Positions 45,127 through 53,324 of a stretch of 64,000 nucleotides of DNA are shown here, one piece after another. The notes below the pieces were generated by a model. The model did no database searches. It saw nothing but the letters and a program-made list of their open reading frames with translations, and was not told where the DNA came from. The stretch is from contig NZ_LR746496.1 of assembly GCF_902729405.1 (NCBI RefSeq), positions 62,001 to 126,000 of the forward strand, read 5' to 3'. Position 1 is the first letter of the stretch, and each line of letters begins with the position of its first letter. The position numbers were made by a program, and so were the translations under genes. The DNA is from Acididesulfobacillus acetoxydans. GTDB lineage: Bacteria; Bacillota; Desulfitobacteriia; Desulfitobacteriales; Desulfitobacteriaceae.

Positions 45127-46332
45127 TCAGACCCGTCCCACCGGGCCGAATTCCCGGGCCGCCCGGGCAATCCGCTCTATCCGGGAAAATGTAGCATCCG
45201 GCGGCGTGGTATCGGCAATACTCAGGATTAAGTGGTCTCCCTGCCCCGCCTGCACCAACAGGTCGGCCAAATACTCCTCAAATTCCCGGTCGCTCATGGA
45301 ATTCTCCAAAACGCTGACCGAAGGAATCCCACCCCAAACTGTTACCTTCCCGGCAAAAGCCTCCCGTACGTCGCGTAAACTCAGCTGAGTCATCGGCGCC
45401 GGGCAGATGGAGTCGGCAATATCTATCTTACTGTCCAAATAAGACTGAAGCAGTCCCTTATTTTCTCCGTCCGTATGCGTTAAGAGGAATTTTCCCGCCG
45501 CGTGCAGCGTATCGGCCGCCCGCGCCAGGGTCGGCGTGATGTGTTCCCGGAAAAAGGGCGGCCAAGTAATTTGCGCATCGTAATTGGCCCCCAAGAGAAT
45601 CACCTCAGCCGGGCTTTTGGCCACAACATCAAACACCCGTTGATAATACCCTTGAATCCGCTGGGTCAGCCACTCCAGCTCTTTGGGGTGGTCATGGAGC
45701 TCGTAGAAGAAAATATTGTAACTCATCAATTCCCGCTGAATCAAATGCATTGGTGAACCAGCCAGACTGACGTAGGCCACGGCCACTCCCCGATCCCCTA
45801 CTTCCTCCTTGGCCACGAGATATTGTTCATAGGCTGCTTGCACTTCCGCGTGTTCAAAAATATAGGCGACAGGCTCATAGTCATCTACGCTTTTGATCGC
45901 GTGCTCCAAAATATGGGTGATCGTGACACCAGCCTGCCTCATGGCTTCATCGTAAACTACTTTAGTCGTCACCTTGCCCGCAGGCGTCTGGTATTCCACG
46001 CACGTCAGGTCGCCCTCATACGATATATTGCGCCTGATCCCCCTCAAAACGGTCCTATAAGGCAAAGTGCGCAGCCGATAAATACCCAAAGCCCGGTCGA
46101 CTTCATCCAGCGGATCAACAAAATCGAGAAAATCAGGAATGATGGCATGATAACCCACACCGAGATCATCCACTATTTCCGTCAGCGTCGCTTTCTTATA
46201 TTTGGAAGGCAGCGTCCCCCTAAGTTTATTAGCCTTGTACCAGAGATCTAAACGCGGGACGTACGGGAGACAGTCCGTCGCTTCACCTTTCAACGTGGCC
46301 AAAATCTTTTCCCGAAACGTCATCACAGCCAT
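45127..46332 (-). CDS. UroD-family protein, second methyltransferase-like gene of the operon
   Basis: 401 residues with the uroporphyrinogen-decarboxylase fold (COG0407). The central LLTHTDGENKGLL and GGIPSVSVLENSMSDREFEEY segments match corrinoid-dependent methyltransferases rather than HemE. Within the operon it could demethylate a second substrate or act on methyl transfer from the corrinoid protein. It diverges clearly from the 49.2-kb UroD gene, so it is not a recent duplicate. GGGAGAGG lies four bases before the ATG. It is the last gene of the predicted sigma-54 operon. Substrate is unknown. Confidence 0.82.
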   Translation of the reverse strand: MAVMTFREKILATLKGEATDCLPYVPRLDLWYKANKLRGTLPSKYKKATLTEIVDDLGVGYHAIIPDFLDFVDPLDEVDRALGIYRLRTLPYRTVLRGIRRNISYEGDLTCVEYQTPAGKVTTKVVYDEAMRQAGVTITHILEHAIKSVDDYEPVAYIFEHAEVQAAYEQYLVAKEEVGDRGVAVAYVSLAGSPMHLIQRELMSYNIFFYELHDHPKELEWLTQRIQGYYQRVFDVVAKSPAEVILLGANYDAQITWPPFFREHITPTLARAADTLHAAGKFLLTHTDGENKGLLQSYLDSKIDIADSICPAPMTQLSLRDVREAFAGKVTVWGGIPSVSVLENSMSDREFEEYLADLLVQAGQGDHLILSIADTTPPDATFSRIERIARAAREFGPVGRV

Positions 46333-46560
46333 TTCACCTCTCCCTTCATCCTTCTTCTCCGAACGCTTGTATCCAATTCCCCCGTCTCCGGTCCGTTTGT
46401 ATCCAATTCCCTTTGTCTCCGACCCGCGCGCACTTGAGCCGCCATTTGTCCGGAAGCGCGGGAACCGGCGCCCGCTGTGCGGGAGCCGGCATTCCCCGTC
46501 TCACCCCATCCCGGAGGACTGAGTGTGTTTTTTTCGTTCACTTGCTCATTCACGTACTCA

Positions 46561-46653
46561 GTCATTCTCTTGTTCATTGCCATTCTCTTGGTCATTGTCA
46601 TTCTCTTGTCATTGTCATTCTCTTGTCATTGTCATTCTCTTGTCATTGTCATT
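46561..46653. repeat. 17-bp tandem repeat
   Basis: Unit CATTGTCATTCTCTTGT repeats about five times, the last three perfectly. It lies in the 362-base gap between the MFS gene and the second UroD gene. A second pair of 30-base repeats containing TTGTATCCAATTCCC lies at about 46360-46425. Confidence 0.9.
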
Positions 46654-46694
46654 CACTGGGTCACTCTTGCTTATTTACGTGCTCATTCACCGGC

Positions 46695-48068
46695 TCAGCC
46701 CGATATCTCTTCTAAGACGCGTCCCTTGGTCTCCACCCCAAGGATGAGGACGATGAGAGCGGCAATGACGAAAGAAATCGCTCCCAGGGTGAAGATGCCG
46801 GCATGGCCAGACTTGGGCAAAAACACTCCCACAATGGCGGGCCCCAGCAGGGAGCCCAGTCTGCCGACCGCGGAGGCAAACCCTGCCCCCGTGGCCCGGG
46901 CTCGGGTGGGATACAACTCCGGAGTGTAGGCGTAAATCGCCGACCACATGCCGAACATAAAGAACTGCATACACAGACCGAAAATGATGAGAGTCGTAAT
47001 GTTTGTGGCACTTCCGTAGAAATAGGCCGACACGGCGGAACCGATCAACATCAGGGCCACTGTCCCCTTGCGTCCGATAACCTCAAGCAGATAAGCGGAG
47101 ACGAAGAACCCGGGGATACCTGCCAAAGAAATCAGCAAAGTGTAAAAAACGGATTTAGTCACCGAATAACCCGCCTGCTGCAGGAAGGCCCCCAACCAGG
47201 TCGTCAGGCCGTAATAGCCGAGGAGACCGAAAAACCAGAGCGTCCAAACCATGATCGTGCGTTTGACGTACCCCGGAGCCCAAAGGTCCAGGAATGAACT
47301 GCGCGGCTCACATACCTTCGCCCCATAACTGTCACCGGACGGTTGCGGCAGTTGCTGCGTTCCCAATGCTTTCTTGACGTTGTCTTCGAATTTTGCCATC
47401 ACTTGATCCGCTTCCGTGTCCCTGCCGTTACATTCCAGCCAACGTGGAGATTCGGGCACGATACGGCGAATAAACAGGACAAAAATCGCGGGAATGCCTT
47501 CGGCCGCGAAAACCCAACGCCAACCGCCAACCGGCAGAATCAGATAAGCCAATAGACCGGCAACGATAAAACCGATAGGCCAAAATCCCTCCAAATAGGC
47601 AATGTAGCGTCCTCTGTTCTTAGCCGGAATGAATTCCGAAACTAAAGACTGTCCGATCGGAAATTCCATCCCCATGCCGAGACCGACGGCCACCCGGCTC
47701 CAAGCGAGCATGGCCGATGATGTGGAGAAAGCGCAGAGAAAACTGCCCAAACCCCAGATGACCATGCTCCATTGGAACACGATTTTGCGGCCAAAGCGGT
47801 CCGCCAGCATGCCGGAAATAGCCGCTCCGAAGAACATACCCAGGAAACTGGCACTGGACAAAAGCCCCGTCTCCACCACGGTCAAGTGGAAAGCCTTCTG
47901 CAGAGAACCGAGGACGAAGGTCAGCATGCCTAAGTCAATCGAATCGAAGAGCCAGGCCGTAGCGATAATGCCAAAGATTTTTTTCTGATAAGAGCTCATG
48001 GGTAAACGCTCCAGGCGCTGGGGAATATTGAATTTGTACGTGGTTTCGACCGTACCGGATGATGCCAT
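46695..48068 (-). CDS. MFS transporter (sugar porter/NiaP-like)
   Basis: 457 residues with 12 membrane helices. Family motifs are DRFGRKIVFQWS after helix 2, GLGMGMEFPIGQSLVSEF in helix 4, PESPRWLE near the centre and IYAYTPELYPTRARATG in helix 10. This branch includes transporters for niacin and aromatic acids. Within the corrinoid operon it is a likely importer of the methylated substrate. AAAGGAG precedes the ATG by seven bases. Confidence 0.88.
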   Translation of the reverse strand: MASSGTVETTYKFNIPQRLERLPMSSYQKKIFGIIATAWLFDSIDLGMLTFVLGSLQKAFHLTVVETGLLSSASFLGMFFGAAISGMLADRFGRKIVFQWSMVIWGLGSFLCAFSTSSAMLAWSRVAVGLGMGMEFPIGQSLVSEFIPAKNRGRYIAYLEGFWPIGFIVAGLLAYLILPVGGWRWVFAAEGIPAIFVLFIRRIVPESPRWLECNGRDTEADQVMAKFEDNVKKALGTQQLPQPSGDSYGAKVCEPRSSFLDLWAPGYVKRTIMVWTLWFFGLLGYYGLTTWLGAFLQQAGYSVTKSVFYTLLISLAGIPGFFVSAYLLEVIGRKGTVALMLIGSAVSAYFYGSATNITTLIIFGLCMQFFMFGMWSAIYAYTPELYPTRARATGAGFASAVGRLGSLLGPAIVGVFLPKSGHAGIFTLGAISFVIAALIVLILGVETKGRVLEEISG

Positions 48069-48198
48069 ATAAATTCTCCTTTCTCGTACCCGTCTGCCTT
48101 ATAATTTTTTGCTTATACCTGCTCGCCTTACGCCTCTTTGCTTGATACTTTGGACGTGAAAATTTTCCTAATCGTCTGACTAATTTTCCTTTAAAAGG

Positions 48199-48216
48199 AA
48201 GCCCCCATAGGGGCTT
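48199..48216. terminator. Short hairpin upstream of the MFS gene
   Basis: AAGCCCC-CATA-GGGGCTT. On the minus strand it is followed by CCTTTTAAAGG. It may cause partial termination between the corrinoid protein and MFS genes. The rest of this 445-base gap is the 26-bp array and plain sequence. Confidence 0.4.
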
Positions 48217-48375
48217 GACCGGAGGATTTTCCCGACAGAGTCTCTCTCACATTCCTTTCCCGGAAGCGCTTTCTCGAAGCTTCCCGCCTTTAAATTCGTT
48301 TTTCCGCGCTATGCATTTTCGCCTGCACGGCTTTCTTAGGCCGCTCCGCACCGGCAAACCGTCGTTCGCAGAAAC

Positions 48376-48499
48376 GTCTTCACAGTCTTTACACTAACCC
48401 ATCTTCACGATCTTTTCACCGGACCCATGTTCACTATCTTTTCACCGGACCCATCTTCACCGTCTTTGCACTAACCCATCTTCACCGTCTTTTAGCGTA
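48376..48499. repeat. 26-bp tandem repeat
   Basis: Nearly five units, each with ACCCATCTTCAC and TCTTTTCACC blocks. Units start at 48397, 48423, 48449 and 48474, with a partial unit before. It lies between the corrinoid-protein and MFS genes. Confidence 0.88.
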
Positions 48500-48513
48500 C
48501 CCGCTGCAAATCC

Positions 48514-49152
48514 TCACTTTGAGATGAGCATATTGGCCTTGGTCACCGCTTCTCCGGCATCCGCGGCATAAAAGTCAGCCCCGATAGAATCCGCAAAGCG
48601 CTGTGTCACAGGCGCTCCACCGATACCGATTTTCAAGTTCGCGCGCAGGCCATTGTCACTCAAAGCCTGAATGGTCTTGCCCATATTGGCCATCGTAGTC
48701 GTAAGCAGAGCACTCATCATGACAAAATCAGGCCGGTGCTCCTTGACCGCTGCGACGAATTTGTCGGGCGTCGCGTTTACACCCAGATCGACGACTTCGT
48801 ATCCACCTCCCTCCATCATCATGCAGACCAGGTTTTTGCCGATGTCATGCAGGTCCCCCTGAACAGTGGCCACCACCGCCTTTCCTTTGCTTTCCGCCTT
48901 CTGACTGAGCAGCAAGGGTTTTACCAGGTTGAGGCCGGAGTACATGGCACGGGCCGAGATCATCATTTCCGAAATGAAGAACTCTCCCTTTTGAAACTTT
49001 TCACCGACCACCGCCATTGCGGGTACGAGGCCCTCGTTGAGAACCGTCTGCGGCCCCATGCCCTGATCCAAAGCCGTTTGCGTCAATTCTTTCACCCGAG
49101 GGGCTTGTCCATTGATGACCCCCTCCTGAATTTCTTCCAACAAATTCGCCAT
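48514..49152 (-). CDS. Corrinoid (B12-binding) methyltransferase protein
   Basis: 212 residues: an N-terminal helical cap (about 1-85) and a B12-binding Rossmann domain with the cobalt-ligand motif GDLHDIGKN (DxHxxG) and GGAPVTQRFADSIGADFYAADAGEAV. It carries a methyl group on cobalt between a substrate methyltransferase and an acceptor methyltransferase, as in MtaC, MtvC and OdmA types. It starts 4 bases after the upstream UroD gene, with GGAGGG in that gene's end, so the two are translationally coupled and probably partners. No reductive activator (RamA type) is in the window. Confidence 0.93.
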   Translation of the reverse strand: MANLLEEIQEGVINGQAPRVKELTQTALDQGMGPQTVLNEGLVPAMAVVGEKFQKGEFFISEMMISARAMYSGLNLVKPLLLSQKAESKGKAVVATVQGDLHDIGKNLVCMMMEGGGYEVVDLGVNATPDKFVAAVKEHRPDFVMMSALLTTTMANMGKTIQALSDNGLRANLKIGIGGAPVTQRFADSIGADFYAADAGEAVTKANMLISK

Positions 49153-49156
49153 CTCT

Positions 49157-50248
49157 TCATCCCTCCAGCGGATATTTTCCGTATTTCTTAATTGCCCTGG
49201 ACATCGCCAGTACGTTTTCCACCTTGCAATAATCCGTAAGGCTATTGGCGCTGGCTATGAGGTACCCCCCGCCGGGACCTGCGGTCATGATGCGATCCCG
49301 CACCTCTGTCTCAACCTCTGCCTCAGTACCCAAAGGCAGAGTATAATCGAGGTCAATATTGCCCAGAATAGCCACCCGCCCACCGTATTCCTTTTTCATC
49401 TTGCCGATATCCATGGCCGAAGGCTGAATGGGATGGATCGCCGTCATACCAAGGCTCAACAGATCCTCCATAATGGGAAAGAGATTGCCGTCGCTGTGGA
49501 AAATCCAAGGTTTCTTAATCCTTTCGGCCACAATTCTCATGTTGGGCAGCATCAACTCGCGAAAAACTTTAGGCGACATAAAAGGTCCGGTGTTGCCGGC
49601 TAAGTCATCATTCGCCCAAAAGAAATCAAAATCCATTTCGTTCAGGTGATCCACTACGGCAGCCGACCATTCGGAGAAACGACGGTGAATTCTATTGATC
49701 AGCTCGGGGTTATCTACCTGCGCATAGCTGAACTCCTCCAGCCCCATGCTCTCAATCGTAGAGGCCGCCCCCAAGCGAATGCGCGCGAAGACGGCATAAT
49801 CTCCCCTGTATTGATCCAACCACTCCGCCACCTTGTCATAACGTCCGGGATGGTTCGGATCCGGCAAAAACTCCTCAAACAGTTTCAAGGACTCTTCCGA
49901 AACCAAAAGTCCTTTTTCGATATAAGTCCTTCCTGTATCCGGGTCGGCACCCATCTTGGCAATCCAGGGCGGGAAAAAGTCAAACGTCACTTTTTGGGGA
50001 TTATAGTAACTTTCTTTATAGGTTTCCTTCGTGACCAATCCCTGACCGTCAGAGGCCGCCCCCGTCGGAAAGTGGGCGCCGAAACCGCTTAAACCCAACT
50101 TCTCACAGAGTTCAGGGGGGGTAAAATCCGCCCCGCCCATGATTTGTACCTGCAACGCCTCTTCGATATCATTTTCCACCCAAGGCACTTGATCCGGTTC
50201 TTGCCGGTGCAAAGCGGCCAGCACCCGTTCACGGTGTGTCATACTCAT
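49157..50248 (-). CDS. UroD-family corrinoid methyltransferase (methyltransferase I type)
   Basis: 363 residues with the UroD-like TIM barrel (MTHRERVLAALHRQEPDQVPW; FHSDGNLFPIMEDLL; AILGNIDLDYTLPLG). Proteins of this kind beside corrinoid proteins act as substrate:corrinoid methyltransferases, for example in O-demethylation of methoxylated aromatics by acetogens; the substrate here is unknown. The frame is open far upstream through the 18-bp array, but ATG 50248 has GAGGAGG eight bases away. It is the first gene of the operon, read from a sigma-54 promoter about 450 bases upstream. Confidence 0.85.
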   Translation of the reverse strand: MSMTHRERVLAALHRQEPDQVPWVENDIEEALQVQIMGGADFTPPELCEKLGLSGFGAHFPTGAASDGQGLVTKETYKESYYNPQKVTFDFFPPWIAKMGADPDTGRTYIEKGLLVSEESLKLFEEFLPDPNHPGRYDKVAEWLDQYRGDYAVFARIRLGAASTIESMGLEEFSYAQVDNPELINRIHRRFSEWSAAVVDHLNEMDFDFFWANDDLAGNTGPFMSPKVFRELMLPNMRIVAERIKKPWIFHSDGNLFPIMEDLLSLGMTAIHPIQPSAMDIGKMKKEYGGRVAILGNIDLDYTLPLGTEAEVETEVRDRIMTAGPGGGYLIASANSLTDYCKVENVLAMSRAIKKYGKYPLEG

Positions 50249-50285
50249 TTTTTCTTCCTCCTCACGCTTCTTAAGTCCCTTGCCT

Positions 50286-50519
50286 GTTCCTCGATCCTTT
50301 CGTATTCCTCGATCCTTTCGTATTCCCCGATCCTTTCGTATTCCCCGGTCCTTTCGTGTTCCCCGGTCCTTTCGTATTCCCCGGTCCTTTCGTGTTCCCC
50401 GGTCCTTTCGTGTTCCCCGGTCCTTTCGTATTCCCCGGTCCTTTCGTGTTCCCCGGTCCTTTCGTATTCCCCGGTCCTTTCGTGTTCCCCGGTCCTTTCG
50501 TGTTCCTTGATCTCTTCGT
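50286..50519. repeat. 18-bp minisatellite, about 13 near-identical units
   Basis: Unit CCCCGGTCCTTTCGTATT or its TGTT variant, repeated in register. Weaker copies continue to about 50660. All three minus-strand frames stay open through it because no unit contains a stop. It lies in the predicted leader of the methyltransferase operon. Confidence 0.95.
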
Positions 50520-50701
50520 TTCCCCAATCCTCTCGTTTTCCCGATCCTTTGGTCTTCTTCGACCCACTCATATTCCGCGAGCCTTTCCCGTTCCCTGGCC
50601 CTTTCGCATTCCTCGATTCTTTGGCAGCCCCTGATCCTTTCCTATCCCTCGGCTGTTTCACCGGCTCAGACAGCTTTCCCGCACGGGCATTGAACTATTA
50701 T

Positions 50702-50717
50702 TGCAAATTGCGTGCCA
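50702..50717 (-). promoter_or_regulatory. Sigma-54 (-24/-12) promoter of the methyltransferase operon
   Basis: Minus-strand TGGCACG-CAAT-TTGCA is an exact match to the consensus TGGCACG-N4-TTGCW. It reads toward the UroD gene and lies downstream of the sigma-54 activator gene. Confidence 0.9.
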
Positions 50718-50728
50718 AATTTGGCACG
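50711..50728. promoter_or_regulatory. Palindrome overlapping the -24 element
   Basis: CGTGCCAAATTTGGCACG is a perfect 18-bp palindrome that includes the -24 box. The plus strand also shows TGGCACG but lacks a -12 match. Possible extra operator or chance symmetry. Confidence 0.6.
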
Positions 50729-51131
50729 CCCTATTTCCGGCGTTTTTACAGGGATCATCGCCTTTTCTGATTCCATCTTGAATCACTCTGCCTCTGTTTT
50801 TTTAACTTTACTTCCCGATCGTTCAACCTTGCTTTCCCGTAGTTGCGATCCGGACTCGGCTTCTGTGCCATTGGATTCGGATTCCGCTTTCCAGCCTTGG
50901 GACGAACTCTGCCCGTTAATTTTTCCGCCGTGAAAGCCGATATGCTCTGTCGGAATACTCAAAACTCGTGTCTTGCGTGTCCTTCCGAGCACCAGAAACC
51001 CACTGTCCGCCGCCTGATTCTAATATGAATCGGTCCTTCTCTTGTGTGATTCCTCACGGCATCACCCTGGCGATAAATGGGGGTAGGCAGCCCCACAATC
51101 ATCTTCGCATACCGAAAGGAAAACCGGGGGC
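50729..51131. other. Upstream control region of the methyltransferase operon
   Basis: About 400 bases without a gene between promoter and activator gene. The only symmetric site seen is GATTC-N6-GAATC at 51016-51031, a weak candidate activator site. No terminator with a T-run was seen after the activator gene. Confidence 0.45.
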
Positions 51132-52919
51132 TTAGACCCGGACGCGGTATTTCTGCATCTTCTTGACAAGGCTTGACTGGCTGATCTTTAACAGTGCAGC
51201 CGCTTTGCGCGTGCTGCCCGCGACCGCGTAGGCTTCGCTGATCAGGCGTCTTTCCTCCTCTTTGAGGTATTGCGGCAGGGAAAAGGTGCCTCCTGACTGA
51301 CCCGGAAATTCAGGCAGTTCCCCATGGCCAACCTTCTGGAAAGAGCTCAGACCGCCCGCTTCTGCCATCTTCAGTCCCCCCGGGGAGAAAACGTCCTCCA
51401 TGCTTTCTCTGCCAATCGCGTCCTCCCGACCGGTCACCATGAGCCGTTCCACTGTATTTTCCAGTTCGCGGATATTCCCGGGCCAATCGTAGAGCATGAA
51501 AACTCCCATAACCTCAGGTGTTATCCACTTCTGCAAACCATACCGGGTGTTGAACCGACGCAAGAATTCATTGACCAGGAGCGGGATATCTTCCTTACGC
51601 CGGCGCAGGGGAGGGATAAGGATCGGCACGACATTCAAACGGTAAAACAGATCCTCCCGGAAAGTTTTCTCCCGCACCATCTCTTCCAAATCGCGGTTGG
51701 TCGCAGCCACAAAGCGCACATCCAAACGGATCGGTTTACTGCCCCCGAGACGCGTGATCTCCCGGTCCTGCAAAGCCCGCAATACTTTAACCTGCAGCTC
51801 CAGGGGCAGCTCCCCGACCTCATCCAGAAACAATGTCCCGCCTTGCGCCAACTCAAAAAGCCCGGGCTTACCTTCCTTTTGGGCACCGGTAAAAGCCCCC
51901 TTTTCGTAGCCAAAAAGCTCAGACTCGAGCAAATTCAGAGGAATGGCTCCGCAGTTAATCGTGATGAAGGGGTTCTTGGAACGGCTGCCGGCACGGTGAA
52001 TCAAACCCGCCACCAATTCTTTGCCCACCCCTGATTCTCCCAAAATTAGGACCGTGGAATCCACCTTGGCTACGTGAAAAGCCATTTCCACCTTGGCCAG
52101 CATCTCCTGGTTTTTGGTCAGAATCTGCCGAAAAGACTGCCGGGAACGCAAATGTTCCAGCTCATTGTAGTAACGTTCGCTTTTCTCTTCACTCTCGGCC
52201 AAACGAGCTTTGAGTTCACTCAACTCGCTGATATCACGCACCGCGGTCACAACCCGGCTCAGTTCCCCCTTTTCGTCAAAAACCGGTGTTCCGGTCATGA
52301 GCAGTTCCTTGCCGTTGCGCACATCCACCACATTGACCCGGGCCCGGCGTTCCAGGACCATTTGGCTAACCGAACGGTTGAGATAGCCCTGTTTAAAGAG
52401 TTCGGAAAAATGCTTGCCTACAAATTCGTCCCTCGCGATCCCGGCGATGCGCAGATAAGCCTGATTCGCCCTGACGATGTAACCGTGCGCGTTGGCGACG
52501 ACAATGCCGTCATCGACGGACTCGATCACCGCATCCAGGTCGGCATGGGCCCGGCGCACCGTCTCCAGTTCTTGTGACAGCGCTTCGATGTCCGTTATGT
52601 CCTGAAAAACGGCCACGGCCCCAATAATCTTATGGGCACGCCAGATGGGACTGCGGTTGGTTACAATCACCCGTTCTCTCAAGGGCAAGGGTTGACCATA
52701 CTCGGGCTTTCCACTTTCCATCACCTCTGCGAGGCGGGTATTGGGAATGATCTCTTCCAAACGCCGGCCAAAGGCCTCTGTCTGGACGCATCCCACCAAT
52801 TCGGCCGCCGCCCGGTTGAAGACTATCACCCGGCTTTCCCGGTTCACCGCCAGGATCCCGTTGTGCGCCGCGTCTAAGATCTCGTGCCACTCCCTTGTGC
52901 CCAGTTCCACCCCGGCCAT
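51132..52919 (-). CDS. Sigma-54-dependent transcriptional activator with two PAS domains
   Basis: 595 residues. Two PAS sensor modules (about 10-115 and 125-235) are followed by a short coiled coil and a AAA+ domain with Walker A GESGVGKELVAG, the sigma-54 contact loop GAFTGA and GGTLFLDEVGELPLELQ. The C-terminal Fis-type helix-turn-helix (GSTRKAAALLKISQSSLVKKM) ends the protein. It should bind upstream of the 50.7-kb promoter and open it in response to a PAS ligand or redox signal. No receiver domain. Start uncertain: ATG 52919 has GGGAG one base away; a GTG three codons in has better spacing. Confidence 0.95.
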   Translation of the reverse strand: MAGVELGTREWHEILDAAHNGILAVNRESRVIVFNRAAAELVGCVQTEAFGRRLEEIIPNTRLAEVMESGKPEYGQPLPLRERVIVTNRSPIWRAHKIIGAVAVFQDITDIEALSQELETVRRAHADLDAVIESVDDGIVVANAHGYIVRANQAYLRIAGIARDEFVGKHFSELFKQGYLNRSVSQMVLERRARVNVVDVRNGKELLMTGTPVFDEKGELSRVVTAVRDISELSELKARLAESEEKSERYYNELEHLRSRQSFRQILTKNQEMLAKVEMAFHVAKVDSTVLILGESGVGKELVAGLIHRAGSRSKNPFITINCGAIPLNLLESELFGYEKGAFTGAQKEGKPGLFELAQGGTLFLDEVGELPLELQVKVLRALQDREITRLGGSKPIRLDVRFVAATNRDLEEMVREKTFREDLFYRLNVVPILIPPLRRRKEDIPLLVNEFLRRFNTRYGLQKWITPEVMGVFMLYDWPGNIRELENTVERLMVTGREDAIGRESMEDVFSPGGLKMAEAGGLSSFQKVGHGELPEFPGQSGGTFSLPQYLKEEERRLISEAYAVAGSTRKAAALLKISQSSLVKKMQKYRVRV

Positions 52920-53324
52920 CTCCCTTCGCTATCCTTTAGCCCGCACATCGATTCGCCTGCTGTCCGACGCTACCCGCTGAGCAGAAGGTCGCGGGCGCAC
53001 CGATAACGCTTCCCCGGCCAGATGCCAGATAAATTTCTCCGACTCCGCGCCTTCGTACCCCCACTGTCCCCGCCCATCCACGCCTTGTTCGCCCATAACG
53101 TCCCTTCCAGTCTCCTCCGCCTGCTTCTGCAACCCACAAATTATAAGTCAAATTTTAGCGTTTCCGTTTCCGAAGCGAATATTCCGCTCCCGTCAGACAC
53201 ATTGGGCATGACTCGGCAGCAGCGGGCCTCACCCGGCCCGAAAACGAGGAACGGGGATTCCCGTCCCGACCGGCAAAACGCCGGCCGGCGAAACCCCCGC
53301 CGCGAAGATCCGCAACTCCCAAAC
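52920..53324. other. Gap between the activator gene and glcD
   Basis: About 400 bases. The part next to glcD is G+C-rich with short inverted repeats (ACGGG-AATC-CCCGT, CCGGC-GTTTT-GCCGG, GGGCC..GGCCC) that may end the glc transcript, but none has a convincing T-run. No gene seen. Confidence 0.4.

Noticed and set aside
46561-48499. CRISPR array, because of regular repeats.
   Set aside because: Repeats are directly tandem without unique spacers, units are 17-26 bases, and no cas genes are present.
50249-50661. Three long minus-strand and two plus-strand reading frames across the 18-bp array, giving KDRGTR-, TKGPGN-, HERTGE- or RSFRIP-type repeats.
   Set aside because: They arise because the unit has a multiple-of-three length without stops; none has a ribosome site, and the methyltransferase has a good start at 50248.
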